The notes: generated by a model not told the origin, from the letters alone. A stretch of 64,000 nucleotides of DNA from Candidatus Omnitrophota bacterium (GCA_016928555.1 JAFGKM010000051.1:1-64000); one strand, 5' to 3'. Positions 42,922 to 51,880 are shown, counted from the first letter of the stretch. Made by a program: numbers and translations.

Positions 42922-44208
42922 TTACGCCTTTTTTTCCGCTGCAAAACGCACGTCTTTAACCCGCAGTTTCCGGTGGTATGAAACCGCGAACCTGTGGGCT
43001 TCGTCTCTGACCGCCTGCAAAAGATGAAGCTCGGGAGAATCTTCTTTGAGCCGCAGAGGGGTTTTCCCCCCGGGCAGGTACACATCTTCTGCCCTTTTCG
43101 CAAGGGATACCGCCGGAACCGCCGCCTTCATCTTCCGCAGGGTTTTTACCGCCGCGTTTAACTGCCCCCTGCCTCCGTCGACAAGTATCAGGTCCGGAAT
43201 TTCTTTTCTTTCCTCTTCAGAGTCAAACCTTCTCATCAAAACCTCTTCAATCATCCTGCAGTCGTCTATCCCCCCGGACCAGCGTATCCTGTATTTTCTG
43301 TAATTGCATTTATCAGCCGCCCCGCCTTTGAAAGACACCTTGCCTGCAGTGGCATAAACGCCGGATATGTTGGAAACGTCATATCCTTCAATATGATACG
43401 GGATTTTTCCCAGTTTCAGGGTTTTACCGAGCTTCTCAAGGACGTTGCTTTCACTGTACAAAAGCAGGGATTTTTCATCTCTGAGAGGAAACCTTCCGCG
43501 CATATCTTCAAGCATAAAAAGCCGTTTTTTTATCTCCTGCGCTTTTTCAAAGTCAAGGTTTTTAACCGCGGCCGCCATCTGTCTTTTCAGTTTTTTTGCA
43601 AACTCTCCGTAGTTTCCTCTGAAGAAGGCGGCCATTCCCCGCACGATATCCCCGTACTCCTTTTCGGATATCTTCCCCCCGCACGGGCCCGAACACCTGC
43701 CTATATGATACTGGGTGCACAGGCGGACCTTTTTCCTGTCCAGATTATGCCGGCAGTTTCTGACCGGATAGTACCTCCTGATAAATTTTATTATCCCTTT
43801 TAGCAGTTCAACATTGGTGAAAGGCCCGAAATAAAGAGATCTTCCGTCTTTTTTCTCCCTGACAATCAGCAGGGACGGGAATTTTTCCGCGGTTATCTTG
43901 ACCAGAGGATAACTTTTATCGTCTTTCATGTCCACGTTATACTTTGGCCTGTGCTTTTTTATCAGGCTGTTTTCCAGTATCAGTGCTTCGGCTTCCGAAG
44001 CGGCGGGGATGATGTCAAAATCCGCTATGTTTTCCGCAAGAGAAGGGTTTGCGGAGCCGCTTGGACGGAAGTACGAAGCTATCCTTCTTTTCAGGGACAC
44101 GGCTTTGCCTATGTATATGACAGAGCCTTTTCTATCCTTCATGAGATACACGCCGGGTATATCGGGCGTATCACCCAGTTTTTCCGGTATCTTCCGCTTT
44201 CTTTTCAT
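42922..44208 (-). CDS. uvrC: Short UvrC-like excinuclease subunit, lacks C-terminal HhH domain
   Basis: This 428-residue protein is about 170 residues shorter than typical UvrC. It has the N-terminal GIY-YIG nuclease domain (PGVYLMKDRKGSVIYIGKA, 18-36), a Cys-rich RLCTQYHIGRCSGPC segment, a UVR motif near 205-235, and the RNase H-like nuclease with GYDVSN, GIDDC, LVDGG and RDEAHRFA, so the catalytic residues are present. The (HhH)2 DNA-binding end is missing, as is roughly 100 residues between the UVR motif and the RNase H-like part. Stops immediately before obgE, with clean junctions, so truncation looks real. It would cut DNA 3' and 5' of lesions with UvrAB. Confidence 0.92.
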   Translation of the reverse strand: MKRKRKIPEKLGDTPDIPGVYLMKDRKGSVIYIGKAVSLKRRIASYFRPSGSANPSLAENIADFDIIPAASEAEALILENSLIKKHRPKYNVDMKDDKSYPLVKITAEKFPSLLIVREKKDGRSLYFGPFTNVELLKGIIKFIRRYYPVRNCRHNLDRKKVRLCTQYHIGRCSGPCGGKISEKEYGDIVRGMAAFFRGNYGEFAKKLKRQMAAAVKNLDFEKAQEIKKRLFMLEDMRGRFPLRDEKSLLLYSESNVLEKLGKTLKLGKIPYHIEGYDVSNISGVYATAGKVSFKGGAADKCNYRKYRIRWSGGIDDCRMIEEVLMRRFDSEEERKEIPDLILVDGGRGQLNAAVKTLRKMKAAVPAVSLAKRAEDVYLPGGKTPLRLKEDSPELHLLQAVRDEAHRFAVSYHRKLRVKDVRFAAEKKA

Positions 44209-44485
44209 CCGGTTTTTTTTCTTCGCCTCCGGGCGCCTCTTTTTTCAATTCGTCAACATAATTCAACTGCAGTTCGGCGATAACTCCGGTCAGCATCTTC
44301 GACTCGGCATCCGTGAGGTTGCCCTTTGTTTTTTCCCTGAGCATCTCGGTTATGTCAATAATCTGCTTCGCGAGCTCAAGGTTCCGCTCAACCTTTCCCG
44401 TAACGGGATTGGGAACTTTTCCAATCGCCTGCCATCCCCATCCTGCAAAAAACGTAACGACGAAATTAAACAGTCCTTCAGACAT
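44171..44485 (-). CDS. DUF1844 protein
   Basis: This 104-residue protein begins MSEGLFNFVVTFFAGWGWQA and has NLELAKQIIDITEMLREKTKGNL, followed by a charged tail rich in Glu and Lys. This is the DUF1844 family, small helical proteins of unknown function that occur in many diderm groups. The stop overlaps the uvrC start by 38 bases. There is no signal peptide, but the N-terminal segment is hydrophobic. Confidence 0.85.
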   Translation of the reverse strand: MSEGLFNFVVTFFAGWGWQAIGKVPNPVTGKVERNLELAKQIIDITEMLREKTKGNLTDAESKMLTGVIAELQLNYVDELKKEAPGGEEKKPDEKKAEDTGKTG

Positions 44486-44543
44486 CGCTGCCCTCCTTGA
44501 TTTTTTTTAGTTAATTATAACATACCCGTACAGGATTGGCATT

Positions 44544-45164
44544 TCAGGAACCGGCAAGCGTGCTTGCTATTTTGTATGCCATGGGATAGATTAAACCGAA
44601 TCCGCCTAGGAATAAGAATGCGAAGACGAGCATGAATCCGTATCTTTCCAGCTGTTCGTACCGGTAACGGATGTTTCCCGGAAGAAAAACGCCGAGTATC
44701 CTTGAGCCGTCAAGGGGAGGTATGGGTATAAGATTAAAGAAAGCAAGAACGAAGTTTATTATGCCTCCGAAGAAGAAGACGTCTTTAACAATGCCCGCCG
44801 TGAAGTTTTTTGACAGGAGCGCCAGTATCGTCCCGAGAATGATGTTGCTGGCAGGCCCCGCAAGCCCCACAGTGAGCATCCCCCTGTCGTGGTCCCTGAA
44901 ATTTAAGGGGTTTATGGGAACGGGCTTCGCCCATCCGATAATGAACAGCCTGCCGCCGGTAAACACAGAGGCTACAATCAAAATCAGCGGAAGAAGAACG
45001 GTGCCTACCGGGTCTATATGCGGTATGGGATTAAACGTCAATCGCCCCAGAAGGCGGGCCGTGTCATCCCCGTTAAGGTATGCCACATACCCGTGGCAGA
45101 ACTCATGCACGATAACCGAGAAGAAAAGTATAAACAAAAAGATTACCAGATAGATTGCCTGCAT
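44544..45164 (-). CDS. Site-2 protease family (M50) membrane metalloprotease
   Basis: The 206-residue integral membrane protein carries the zinc motif HEFCH at 20-24 inside a membrane helix and PPLDGSRIL near residue 148 with the third ligand Asp. Four to six hydrophobic segments are visible. No PDZ or CBS domain is attached. It is a minimal rhomboid-unrelated site-2 protease that may cut a membrane-bound anti-sigma factor or signal peptide. Substrate unknown. It lies one base after the murJ stop. Confidence 0.9.
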   Translation of the reverse strand: MQAIYLVIFLFILFFSVIVHEFCHGYVAYLNGDDTARLLGRLTFNPIPHIDPVGTVLLPLILIVASVFTGGRLFIIGWAKPVPINPLNFRDHDRGMLTVGLAGPASNIILGTILALLSKNFTAGIVKDVFFFGGIINFVLAFFNLIPIPPLDGSRILGVFLPGNIRYRYEQLERYGFMLVFAFLFLGGFGLIYPMAYKIASTLAGS

Positions 45165-45165
45165 A

Positions 45166-46686
45166 TTACCCCTTTATGTTTTTAATTCCTATGAGGGCGC
45201 TCAAGGATAAAAAATAGACTAAAGCCGCTGTAATTATACCTGAAAAGAGCACGGCAGGCAAGGAACAGAGTCCGGAAACCTGATTTTTAAAGGCATATGC
45301 CGCAAGCCCCATAATTGCGGAGGAAAGAAAGGTTTTCCGAAAAAAAGGCGCCGCTTTCCGGAAGTCAAACCGGAGGTGTTTTCTGTTAAACAGAACCGCA
45401 AGAAGAATGAAGTTAGAGATCCCCACGGCGGAAGTTGCAAGGGCAATTCCGTTATGCCCCATGAACCTCATAAGCGCAATATCCGCAACAAAATTTACCA
45501 GTATGCTGATTAGTCCGACCTTAACCGGCGTTGCGGTATCCCTGCGGGCGTAAAACGCCCTGGTAAGGACGGATACGCCGCCGTATCCCAGCAGTCCTAT
45601 TGCATAGAAGGCAAGCGGCGAAGCGGCGAGGGGTACGGATGCGGCGCCGAACATGCCTCTTTCAAAGAGGAAAGAAACTATCTCCGTTCTAAATATAACC
45701 AGCCCGAACGTGAAAGGAATCAGCAGTATTGCAAGCATGCGGAAAGAAAAATCAAGGTTTTTAATAAATCCTGCGTGGTTTTGGGAAAAGGCATCTTCTG
45801 AAAACCACGGCAAAACAGCCGTTGAAACGGCAATGGCGAAAACTCCGAGAGGAAGCTGGAATATCCTTGTGCTGTACCAGAGCCCCGATACCGCTCCTTC
45901 GTAAAGGAGGTTTGCGAGCGTCATGTCGACAAGGATATTTATGGGCGCGACAGCCACTCCGATAACGGCAGGCGCGAGAAGTTTCCCCATCAATTTTACA
46001 ACGGGATGGGTAAAGTTGCAGTTGAACCTTATTCTGTACCCCCTTTTAAGTACGGGTATAAGGGTAAAAAGGAACTGCCCTGCCCCGCCAATGACAACCG
46101 CCGCGCATAAAACGAATATCCTGTCCTGAACTGCACCTCCGAAAAACGGGATGAAAAGAAAGAGAGCCGCAATCCACACAACGTCCAGTATGACCGGAGA
46201 GAGAGACGGCAGAAGGAATATCTTATGGGCGTTCAGGACGCCCATGTTGAGAGCGGTAAGCGATATAAATACAAGATACGGAAAAGTGAAACGGAGCAGA
46301 GTCCACGTCCACCACCACTTTGAATTTTCGCTTAACAGCGAAGAAGAAAGAAAGCTTGCGCCGAGCGCCGCGATAAAAAGGGCAATTGTTGCAAAAAGGG
46401 ATAAGGTGAAACATATGTTGAATATTTCAGTCCCTTCCTTTTTCCTTGCGGGCCCGCCGGCCGCATATTCGGTGAAAACAGGTATGAATGCGGCATTTAA
46501 CGCGCCTTCCCCGAGAAGCCCCCTGAAGAAATTGGGTATCATGAAGGCGATGAGGAATGCGTCGTATATATAAGTGGTCCCGAAAAAATTAGCGGTTGAA
46601 ACTTCTCTTGCAAGCCCGAATACCCTCGCTATTATTGTGCCGAGGGAAATCAAAGATACCGCCCGCAATATCTTTTTTGAACTCAT
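45166..46686 (-). CDS. murJ: Lipid II flippase MurJ
   Basis: The 506-residue MVF-family protein with about 14 membrane helices moves lipid II across the inner membrane for peptidoglycan synthesis. The N-terminus (ISLGTIIARVFGLAREVSTANFFG) and the MIPNFFRGLLGEGALNAAFIPVF segment are characteristic. Arg and Asp residues in these segments line the substrate cavity in MurJ. The length is as expected. It overlaps lysS by 4 bases (ATGA). Confidence 0.95.
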   Translation of the reverse strand: MSSKKILRAVSLISLGTIIARVFGLAREVSTANFFGTTYIYDAFLIAFMIPNFFRGLLGEGALNAAFIPVFTEYAAGGPARKKEGTEIFNICFTLSLFATIALFIAALGASFLSSSLLSENSKWWWTWTLLRFTFPYLVFISLTALNMGVLNAHKIFLLPSLSPVILDVVWIAALFLFIPFFGGAVQDRIFVLCAAVVIGGAGQFLFTLIPVLKRGYRIRFNCNFTHPVVKLMGKLLAPAVIGVAVAPINILVDMTLANLLYEGAVSGLWYSTRIFQLPLGVFAIAVSTAVLPWFSEDAFSQNHAGFIKNLDFSFRMLAILLIPFTFGLVIFRTEIVSFLFERGMFGAASVPLAASPLAFYAIGLLGYGGVSVLTRAFYARRDTATPVKVGLISILVNFVADIALMRFMGHNGIALATSAVGISNFILLAVLFNRKHLRFDFRKAAPFFRKTFLSSAIMGLAAYAFKNQVSGLCSLPAVLFSGIITAALVYFLSLSALIGIKNIKG

Positions 46687-48113
46687 TTCTTCTGTCTCAG
46701 AAGGGGGAAAAATATCACTTCCCTGATGGAAGGAGAATCCGTCATAAGCATAACGAGGCGGTCAATCCCTATCCCGAGGCCACCTGCCGGCGGCATGCCG
46801 TATTCAAGCGCTTCAACGTAATCCTCGTCGACCGTTTTTTCCCTGTTTCCCGAAGCGTTACCGAGGGCTTCTACAAACCTTTTATGCTGTTCGACCGGGT
46901 CGTTGAGTTCCGAGTACGCGTTTGCGACCTCAAGCCCTCCCATGAAAAGCTCGAACCGCTCGGTCATCCCCGGATTGCCGGGACAGGATTTTGCAAGAGG
47001 GGATACTTCCGCGGGGTATTCATAGATGAAAGTCGGGTTTACGAGGTTCGGCTGAATTTTTTTCTTGAAAAGCGCGTCAAGGACTTCATATTTGTCAGTT
47101 TTGTCTTCCTCGGTTATTTCAACTCCGAGTTCCTCCGCTTTTCTTATTATTGCATCTTTATCTTTCCAGTCTTCAACCCCGAGAGATGAAAAAATCTCTG
47201 TCCATTTAATCATTTTCCACGGCAAAGTCAGGTCAATTTTCATTTTCTGGTATTCAATCGCAAGCCCGTTGTTGATTTTCTCCGCGAGCATGGTAATCAG
47301 CGATTCGGTTATCTCCATCATCTGTTTGCAGTCCCCGTAGGCGGAGTACAGCTCAAGCATTGTGAACTCGGGGTTATGAAGAGGCGAGATGCCTTCGTTC
47401 CTGAAGGAACGGTTAATCTCATATATCCTTTCAAAATTTCCCACAAGGAGACGTTTAAGGTAAAGTTCCGGCGCAATCCTGAGGTAAAGGTTCATATCCA
47501 GCGCATTGTGGTGCGTGATGAAAGGCCTTGCGTCAGCCCCCCCCGCTATGGGATGCATCATGGGCGTGTCAACCTCTATGAAATCCCTCTTGTTCAGAAA
47601 TTCCCTTATGTACTGGAGTATTTTCACGCGCTTGTTAAAGACTTCTTTCGCCTCGCTGTTCATTATAAGGTCGAGGTAGCGCTTCCTGAATCTTATTTCC
47701 ACATCCTTGAGCCCGTGCCATTTTTCAGGGAGCGGATTGAGGGATTTTGAAAGTATGGAAAGATGTTTTATCACGATTGTAAGTTCGCCTGTTTTTGTAC
47801 GGAAAACATCTCCCTCGGCGCCTATTATGTCTCCGATATCAAGATTTTTAAATATGGATAATTCCGCTTCGCTGACAGCATTCCTTTTAAAATACAGCTG
47901 TATCTTTCCCGTGCTGTCCTTTATGTCAAGGAAGGAAGAGCCGCCGTGTTTCCTTACGGCCATAATTCTTCCGGCTGCTTTAACGTCTGTTTCGCCTTCG
48001 GTTATAAGCGCAATGTCTTTTTTGGAAAAAGCCCTTCCGTAAACGTCGACTCCCTGCTTTTTTAATTCCTCAAGCTTTTCAACTCTCTGGCTGCGTATAT
48101 TTTCTTCACTCAT
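46683..48113 (-). CDS. lysS: Lysyl-tRNA synthetase, class II
   Basis: The 476-residue enzyme has an N-terminal OB-fold anticodon domain (about 40-140, KAAGRIMAVRKHGGSSFLDI) and the class II catalytic core. Motif 1 is around RVKILQYIREF, motif 2 is FERIYEINRSFRNEGIS with HNPEFTMLE, and motif 3 is GLGIGIDRLVML. It charges tRNA-Lys in the cytoplasm. It overlaps corC by 8 bases and murJ by 4, so it is within the long csgG-prfB operon. Confidence 0.97.
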   Translation of the reverse strand: MSEENIRSQRVEKLEELKKQGVDVYGRAFSKKDIALITEGETDVKAAGRIMAVRKHGGSSFLDIKDSTGKIQLYFKRNAVSEAELSIFKNLDIGDIIGAEGDVFRTKTGELTIVIKHLSILSKSLNPLPEKWHGLKDVEIRFRKRYLDLIMNSEAKEVFNKRVKILQYIREFLNKRDFIEVDTPMMHPIAGGADARPFITHHNALDMNLYLRIAPELYLKRLLVGNFERIYEINRSFRNEGISPLHNPEFTMLELYSAYGDCKQMMEITESLITMLAEKINNGLAIEYQKMKIDLTLPWKMIKWTEIFSSLGVEDWKDKDAIIRKAEELGVEITEEDKTDKYEVLDALFKKKIQPNLVNPTFIYEYPAEVSPLAKSCPGNPGMTERFELFMGGLEVANAYSELNDPVEQHKRFVEALGNASGNREKTVDEDYVEALEYGMPPAGGLGIGIDRLVMLMTDSPSIREVIFFPLLRQKK

Positions 48114-49389
48114 CTTCTTTATCCCCTTCCAGCTTCCTTATTTTAACAAGCCGCACTTTTTTGGTGTCGGCTTCCTGTATGGCGAACTCATAGCCGTTAT
48201 AAACAAAACTTTCGCCTTTAACGGGAAATTTTCCGAGCCGGTCAAGCACAAAACCCGCCACGGTCTCAAATTCCCCTTCGGGAATATCCAGTCCTATCTC
48301 TTCGTTGACTTTTTCAATCTCCATCCCGCCGGATACAAGGAAGCTTCCGTCCTCCTGCAGATGGAGCTCCTTGACTTCCTTTTTGTACTCGTCGGAGATT
48401 TCACCCACGATTTCCTCCACAAGGTCCTCCATGGTGACAAGGCCGGCGGTGCCCCCGTATTCGTCCATGACTATCGCCATCTGCATCTTCTTTTCCTGGA
48501 GCTCCTTCATCAGTTCGCTGACTTTTTTGCTCTCGGGTACGAAATAAGGCTGGCGCATGAAATCTTTTGCTTTTACCTGAACCGGCTGTCCCGAGTTTTT
48601 TACCTCGTGCGCCACAATGTCCTTTATGTAAACTATGCCGGATATCCGGTCAATATTGTCTTTGTAAACGGGAAGTCTCGAGTATCCTTCCCGCGCAATT
48701 ACGTTGGTTACTTCCTCCATAAGATTTTCTTCTTTTACCGCGACGATGTTAACCCTGGCCGTCATGATTTCCCGAACCATTTTGTCGCCAAGTTCAAATA
48801 TGCTGTCAATCATGTCGCGCTCTTCTTCCTCAAGAATGCCTTCCTCTTCGCTCGCGATTATCATAGCCTTGAGGTCCTCCTCGGTCAAAACAGGAATGAT
48901 TGATTCCAGCTTCGCTCCGAAAATCCTGACAAAGAATTTGGAAAAAACAAGCAGTATTTTTATAAGCGGCGTGAAAATAACGCAGAAGAATTTTAAGGGG
49001 TTTGCAAAAAGATAAGCGGCCGCTTCAGCGTGTTTTTTTGCAAAGCTCTTGGGGATGATTTCTCCAAAGACAAGGATAAGAAAAGTCATTATGCCCGTGA
49101 CAATGGCGGCGCTGAAAAGATGGTAATACCTGTAGCTCAAAGATGCCGCCATGACCGAAGCGGAAATGTTTACTATATTGTTTCCGACAAGGGCGGTAAC
49201 CAGAATCTTGTTCGGGTTTTCAAACCAGAACCTCAGCCGTTTGGCCTTCTTTTCGTCTTTTTCCGCGATTTTCTGGAAATGATGCCGGCCGAAAGAGATA
49301 AAAGCGGTTTCCGATGCGGAAAAAAATGCGGACATCAATATGAATATGCCTATGGTTATAAGATATAACAATAAATCGGGTTCGTTCAT
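48106..49389 (-). CDS. CorC/HlyC-type membrane protein (DUF21-CBS-CorC_HlyC)
   Basis: This 427-residue protein has an N-terminal DUF21 membrane domain of about 4 helices (ILMSAFFSASETAFISFGRHHFQ; LVFGEIIPKSFAKKHA). A CBS pair follows near 205-330 (REIMTARVNIVAVKEENLM and MDEYGGTAGLVTMEDLVEEIVGEI), then a C-terminal CorC_HlyC domain (about 345-420). The family acts in Mg2+/Co2+ homeostasis; despite the old name hemolysin, no toxin role is implied. It overlaps birA by 4 bases. Confidence 0.93.
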   Translation of the reverse strand: MNEPDLLLYLITIGIFILMSAFFSASETAFISFGRHHFQKIAEKDEKKAKRLRFWFENPNKILVTALVGNNIVNISASVMAASLSYRYYHLFSAAIVTGIMTFLILVFGEIIPKSFAKKHAEAAAYLFANPLKFFCVIFTPLIKILLVFSKFFVRIFGAKLESIIPVLTEEDLKAMIIASEEEGILEEEERDMIDSIFELGDKMVREIMTARVNIVAVKEENLMEEVTNVIAREGYSRLPVYKDNIDRISGIVYIKDIVAHEVKNSGQPVQVKAKDFMRQPYFVPESKKVSELMKELQEKKMQMAIVMDEYGGTAGLVTMEDLVEEIVGEISDEYKKEVKELHLQEDGSFLVSGGMEIEKVNEEIGLDIPEGEFETVAGFVLDRLGKFPVKGESFVYNGYEFAIQEADTKKVRLVKIRKLEGDKEDE

Positions 49390-49961
49390 TTTATAAGGTA
49401 GTTACTCCATTTTTGCAGGTAAGCTTCGGGATTTTCGGAAAACGCCTTTTTGTAAGCAAGGAATGCTCTGATGAAACTTTCAAGCACTTCATGCTTTTCA
49501 ACGGGCCTGCCGGCAATCTCCTTCATTGAAACCCTTTCCCGGCCGTCTCCGGCAGCGTTGTTGACGTTAATTCCGACGCCCGCTATATAAACCCCCTGTT
49601 TTTTTAATATAAGTATGCCGGATATTTTCCTGCCGGAAGTTATTATATCATTAGGAAGCTTGATTCTGCAACTTATCCCGTATGTTTGTAAGGATTCAAC
49701 AATGGACAAAGAGAGAATTTCCGAAAGAAAAAGAGAGAATCTTCCTTCTTCAAGTATCCATGAAAAATAAAGACCGCCCGGCGGAGAAAACCATTTCCTG
49801 CCGTACCTGCCCCTGCCTTCAAACTGTTCTTCGGCGCATATTATGCCGTTTTTACCTTTCGCCAGAAGCTTCTCCGCCTCTTCCATCGTGGAGGATACGC
49901 TTCCGAAGATGTAAACCGGAATTCCGCATATTTCCTTGCTGTGTTTCATTTCTTCCGTCAA
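49386..49961 (-). CDS. birA: Biotin--protein ligase BirA, catalytic domain only
   Basis: The 191-residue ligase activates biotin to biotinyl-AMP and attaches it to the carboxylase carrier protein. The nucleotide loop GRGRYGRKW, KLPNDI with catalytic Lys, GRKISGILI and GVGINVNN are present. The N-terminal helix-turn-helix repressor domain is absent, and the C-terminal domain of E. coli BirA is not evident either. So it is a monofunctional ligase. It overlaps coaX by 4 bases, a common pairing in bacteria. Confidence 0.94.
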   Translation of the reverse strand: MTEEMKHSKEICGIPVYIFGSVSSTMEEAEKLLAKGKNGIICAEEQFEGRGRYGRKWFSPPGGLYFSWILEEGRFSLFLSEILSLSIVESLQTYGISCRIKLPNDIITSGRKISGILILKKQGVYIAGVGINVNNAAGDGRERVSMKEIAGRPVEKHEVLESFIRAFLAYKKAFSENPEAYLQKWSNYLIK

Positions 49962-50695
49962 AATTTATCCGCAGTTTCTTGCAATACCATTCCGATGCCT
50001 TCCATCGTGAGATGTCTCCGCACTTTTTTGCCGTGCCTGATACGGTTTTTCAGGATACCGCTCCCTCCGCCGGTTAAAACAAGCACGGCTGAAGGGCGCC
50101 TGCGGAAGGATATATCGAGAATATTGTTTACGGCCCCTTCCATTCCGTATTTGAGCCCTCCGAATACGGCTTCGTTCGTATCTCTGCCAGGGAATTTAAC
50201 GCCGGCAGGCCTGATATCTTTTATCATCGCCGTATTTTTCAAAGAATTAACCCATAATTCCGCGCCGGGGAGTATCGCTCCTCCCAGAAAGCCTTCTTTT
50301 TCTGAGGCAATATCGACTGTTAAGGCCGTTCCTATGTCAACAACAATAACCGGCGAGCCGAAAATTCTGATTGCGGCTTTGCAGTTTAACATTCTGTCAA
50401 TGCCCGCCTTTTCAGGATTTTTGATTTTGAGCGGAATGCCGCAATTCTTATGATTGATAAGCATAACCCGTTTTCCGAATGAGTCCCGGAATTTGCTTTT
50501 AATAGCTGAATTCAAGGAGGGGACTACCGAAGCCATGCCTATCAATTGAGGTTTTATTTTCTTCCATCCCGCGGGAATATCGGGAATGAGACTGCCTTTG
50601 CGCGGAAAGGTATAAATCTCTTTTAGTTTACCGTTTTTGAAAAGGCCCAGCTTTATCCTGCTGTTTCCGGCCTCAATACCGATTGTATACATCAT
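49958..50695 (-). CDS. coaX: Type III pantothenate kinase CoaX
   Basis: The 245-residue ASKHA-fold kinase phosphorylates pantothenate, the first step of CoA synthesis. It has GIDRML (pantothenate-binding G-x-D-R), VVDIGTALTVDI and TGGGSG near the C-terminus. The first phosphate-binding motif, normally D-x-G-N-T/S, reads EAGNS (8-12) with Glu8 for Asp; this conservative change is unusual. The pairing with birA is common. It starts 24 bases after the csgG-like gene. Confidence 0.94.
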   Translation of the reverse strand: MMYTIGIEAGNSRIKLGLFKNGKLKEIYTFPRKGSLIPDIPAGWKKIKPQLIGMASVVPSLNSAIKSKFRDSFGKRVMLINHKNCGIPLKIKNPEKAGIDRMLNCKAAIRIFGSPVIVVDIGTALTVDIASEKEGFLGGAILPGAELWVNSLKNTAMIKDIRPAGVKFPGRDTNEAVFGGLKYGMEGAVNNILDISFRRRPSAVLVLTGGGSGILKNRIRHGKKVRRHLTMEGIGMVLQETADKF

Positions 50696-50719
50696 CCCTT
50701 CATTTATTCCAGGCTTTAT

Positions 50720-51454
50720 TTACTTGGTATGCTTGTAATAGTCTTCGGGAACACTGCTTACAATCTCGTTTATGGCGTTTTCCAGCATTATCATGACGGC
50801 TTTTTCCATCGGCGTGTTCTGATAGCTCTCAAATCCCGCCCCGAGCGCCACTCCTCCTATAACTCCCCCTCCTATTAACCCAAGGCTGGATTTTGAAGAA
50901 TAACCTTCAACCGTGCCGCTCTTCAGTATTCTTCTCGTCCTGACGTCTACGAGCCGGATGCTTGCCGCAATGTACGCTTCTTTCTTTGATACCTTTACTC
51001 CGCCGCCTATTTTCCATGGAAGCGGTATCACAACCCCTCCGCCGCTTTTGCCCTGGTAGTCCGGTTCAAATGCCGTGATGGCTCCGGTCAGGAGAATGTC
51101 GGCGGTTTCAAAAGTTCCCTTTTCCGGAGCGTTGGCCGCCCATCCGCTCTGTCCCAGTTCATACTCGCCCTTTATATCCTGAAGGGCTGCGCTTTCAAGG
51201 ACAATGAACCTGTTTGTCTTAAAAAGCGCGTCAATAATCATCTCCTGCATGCCGTCGCCTATCCTTCCGTACGCTCTGCCTGCCTTAACGTCAAAATTGC
51301 CGACCGTAATTCTCGCCTTGGGACCCTCGTAAGCGGCAATTTCCGTAACAGACGCCCCTCCGGTCGTAACCTTTGTTTTCACTCCCGTATCGGATGTCGC
51401 GCACGAAGCGCACAAAATTATCATTGCCAGACTGAACAAATATTTCCTGAACAT
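50720..51454 (-). CDS. CsgG-family lipoprotein
   Basis: With ATG 51454 the product is 244 residues: GGGAGGG lies just upstream, and the promoter -10 box would be inside any longer version. A signal peptide (MFRKYLFSLAMIILCASC) ends in a probable lipobox with Cys18. The CsgG fold follows: RITVGNFDVKAG, LFKTNRFIVLESAAL and ADILLTGAITAFEPD. In E. coli CsgG forms the curli secretion pore; no other curli genes are here, so a general outer membrane or periplasmic role is likely. It is the first gene of the operon that runs to prfB. Confidence 0.87.
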   Translation of the reverse strand: MFRKYLFSLAMIILCASCATSDTGVKTKVTTGGASVTEIAAYEGPKARITVGNFDVKAGRAYGRIGDGMQEMIIDALFKTNRFIVLESAALQDIKGEYELGQSGWAANAPEKGTFETADILLTGAITAFEPDYQGKSGGGVVIPLPWKIGGGVKVSKKEAYIAASIRLVDVRTRRILKSGTVEGYSSKSSLGLIGGGVIGGVALGAGFESYQNTPMEKAVMIMLENAINEIVSSVPEDYYKHTK

Positions 51455-51474
51455 AATGCCCTCCCTTTCCAATA

Positions 51475-51503
51475 AATATACCACCGACCGCTTTTTTTTG
51501 CAA
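51475..51503 (-). promoter_or_regulatory. Sigma-70 promoter of the csgG-coaX-birA-...-prfB operon
   Basis: TTGCAA (51498-51503), 17 bases, TATATT (51475-51480) on the minus strand. The predicted leader is about 14 bases and contains GGGAGGG. It is divergent from the promoter at 51515-51542. Confidence 0.65.
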
Positions 51504-51514
51504 TATGCGCAGAT

Positions 51515-51542
51515 TTGACGGGATTTTAAGAGAGTGTAAAAT
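51515..51542 (+). promoter_or_regulatory. Promoter of the DUF4321-like gene, probably leaderless
   Basis: TTGACG (51515-51520), 16 bases, TAAAAT (51537-51542). Only ATGAGTC separates the -10 from the ATG at 51550, with no ribosome binding site. Confidence 0.55.
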
Positions 51543-51549
51543 ATGAGTC

Positions 51550-51807
51550 ATGAAAATATTATATGTGCTTACGGTGATTTTTATATCGGCCATGATAGGT
51601 ACGGCGCTGAATGAACTTCTCCTTCTTCTGGTGCCGGGGCACTGGCCTGCTTATGAAATACTGGCATCTTCCTTAAGCCCCGCGTGGAGGGTGGAAGAAC
51701 TGGACGTTATCGTGGCAACTTTCAACTTCGGGGTTGTTTTCAATTTCAGCATCCTTACCCTTCTGGGTATAATCACGGGATGTTTTTTAAGCCTGCGCAA
51801 ATTATAA
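51550..51807 (+). CDS. Small membrane protein, DUF4321-like
   Basis: This 85-residue protein has two hydrophobic segments, about 1-25 (ILYVLTVIFISAMIGTALNEL) and 58-80 (FGVVFNFSILTLLGIITG), joined by a loop with EILASSLSPAWRVEELDV. It resembles the DUF4321 family of small two-helix proteins of unknown function found in many candidate phyla and clostridia. The assignment rests on length and pattern only. It stands alone between divergent and convergent neighbours and is probably leaderless. Confidence 0.65.
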   Translation: MKILYVLTVIFISAMIGTALNELLLLLVPGHWPAYEILASSLSPAWRVEELDVIVATFNFGVVFNFSILTLLGIITGCFLSLRKL

Positions 51808-51880
51808 GAACAGAAGGATGTTTCAGGAAGAAAAAGTATTGGCAATATGAACCGGCAATTACGGGTGCCATTTTTTCGGT

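Noticed and set aside
42921-43103. N-terminal extension of ObgE to 43103
   Set aside because: The added residues lie inside uvrC and have no family counterpart, whereas ATG 42920 begins the standard Obg sequence just after AAAGG.
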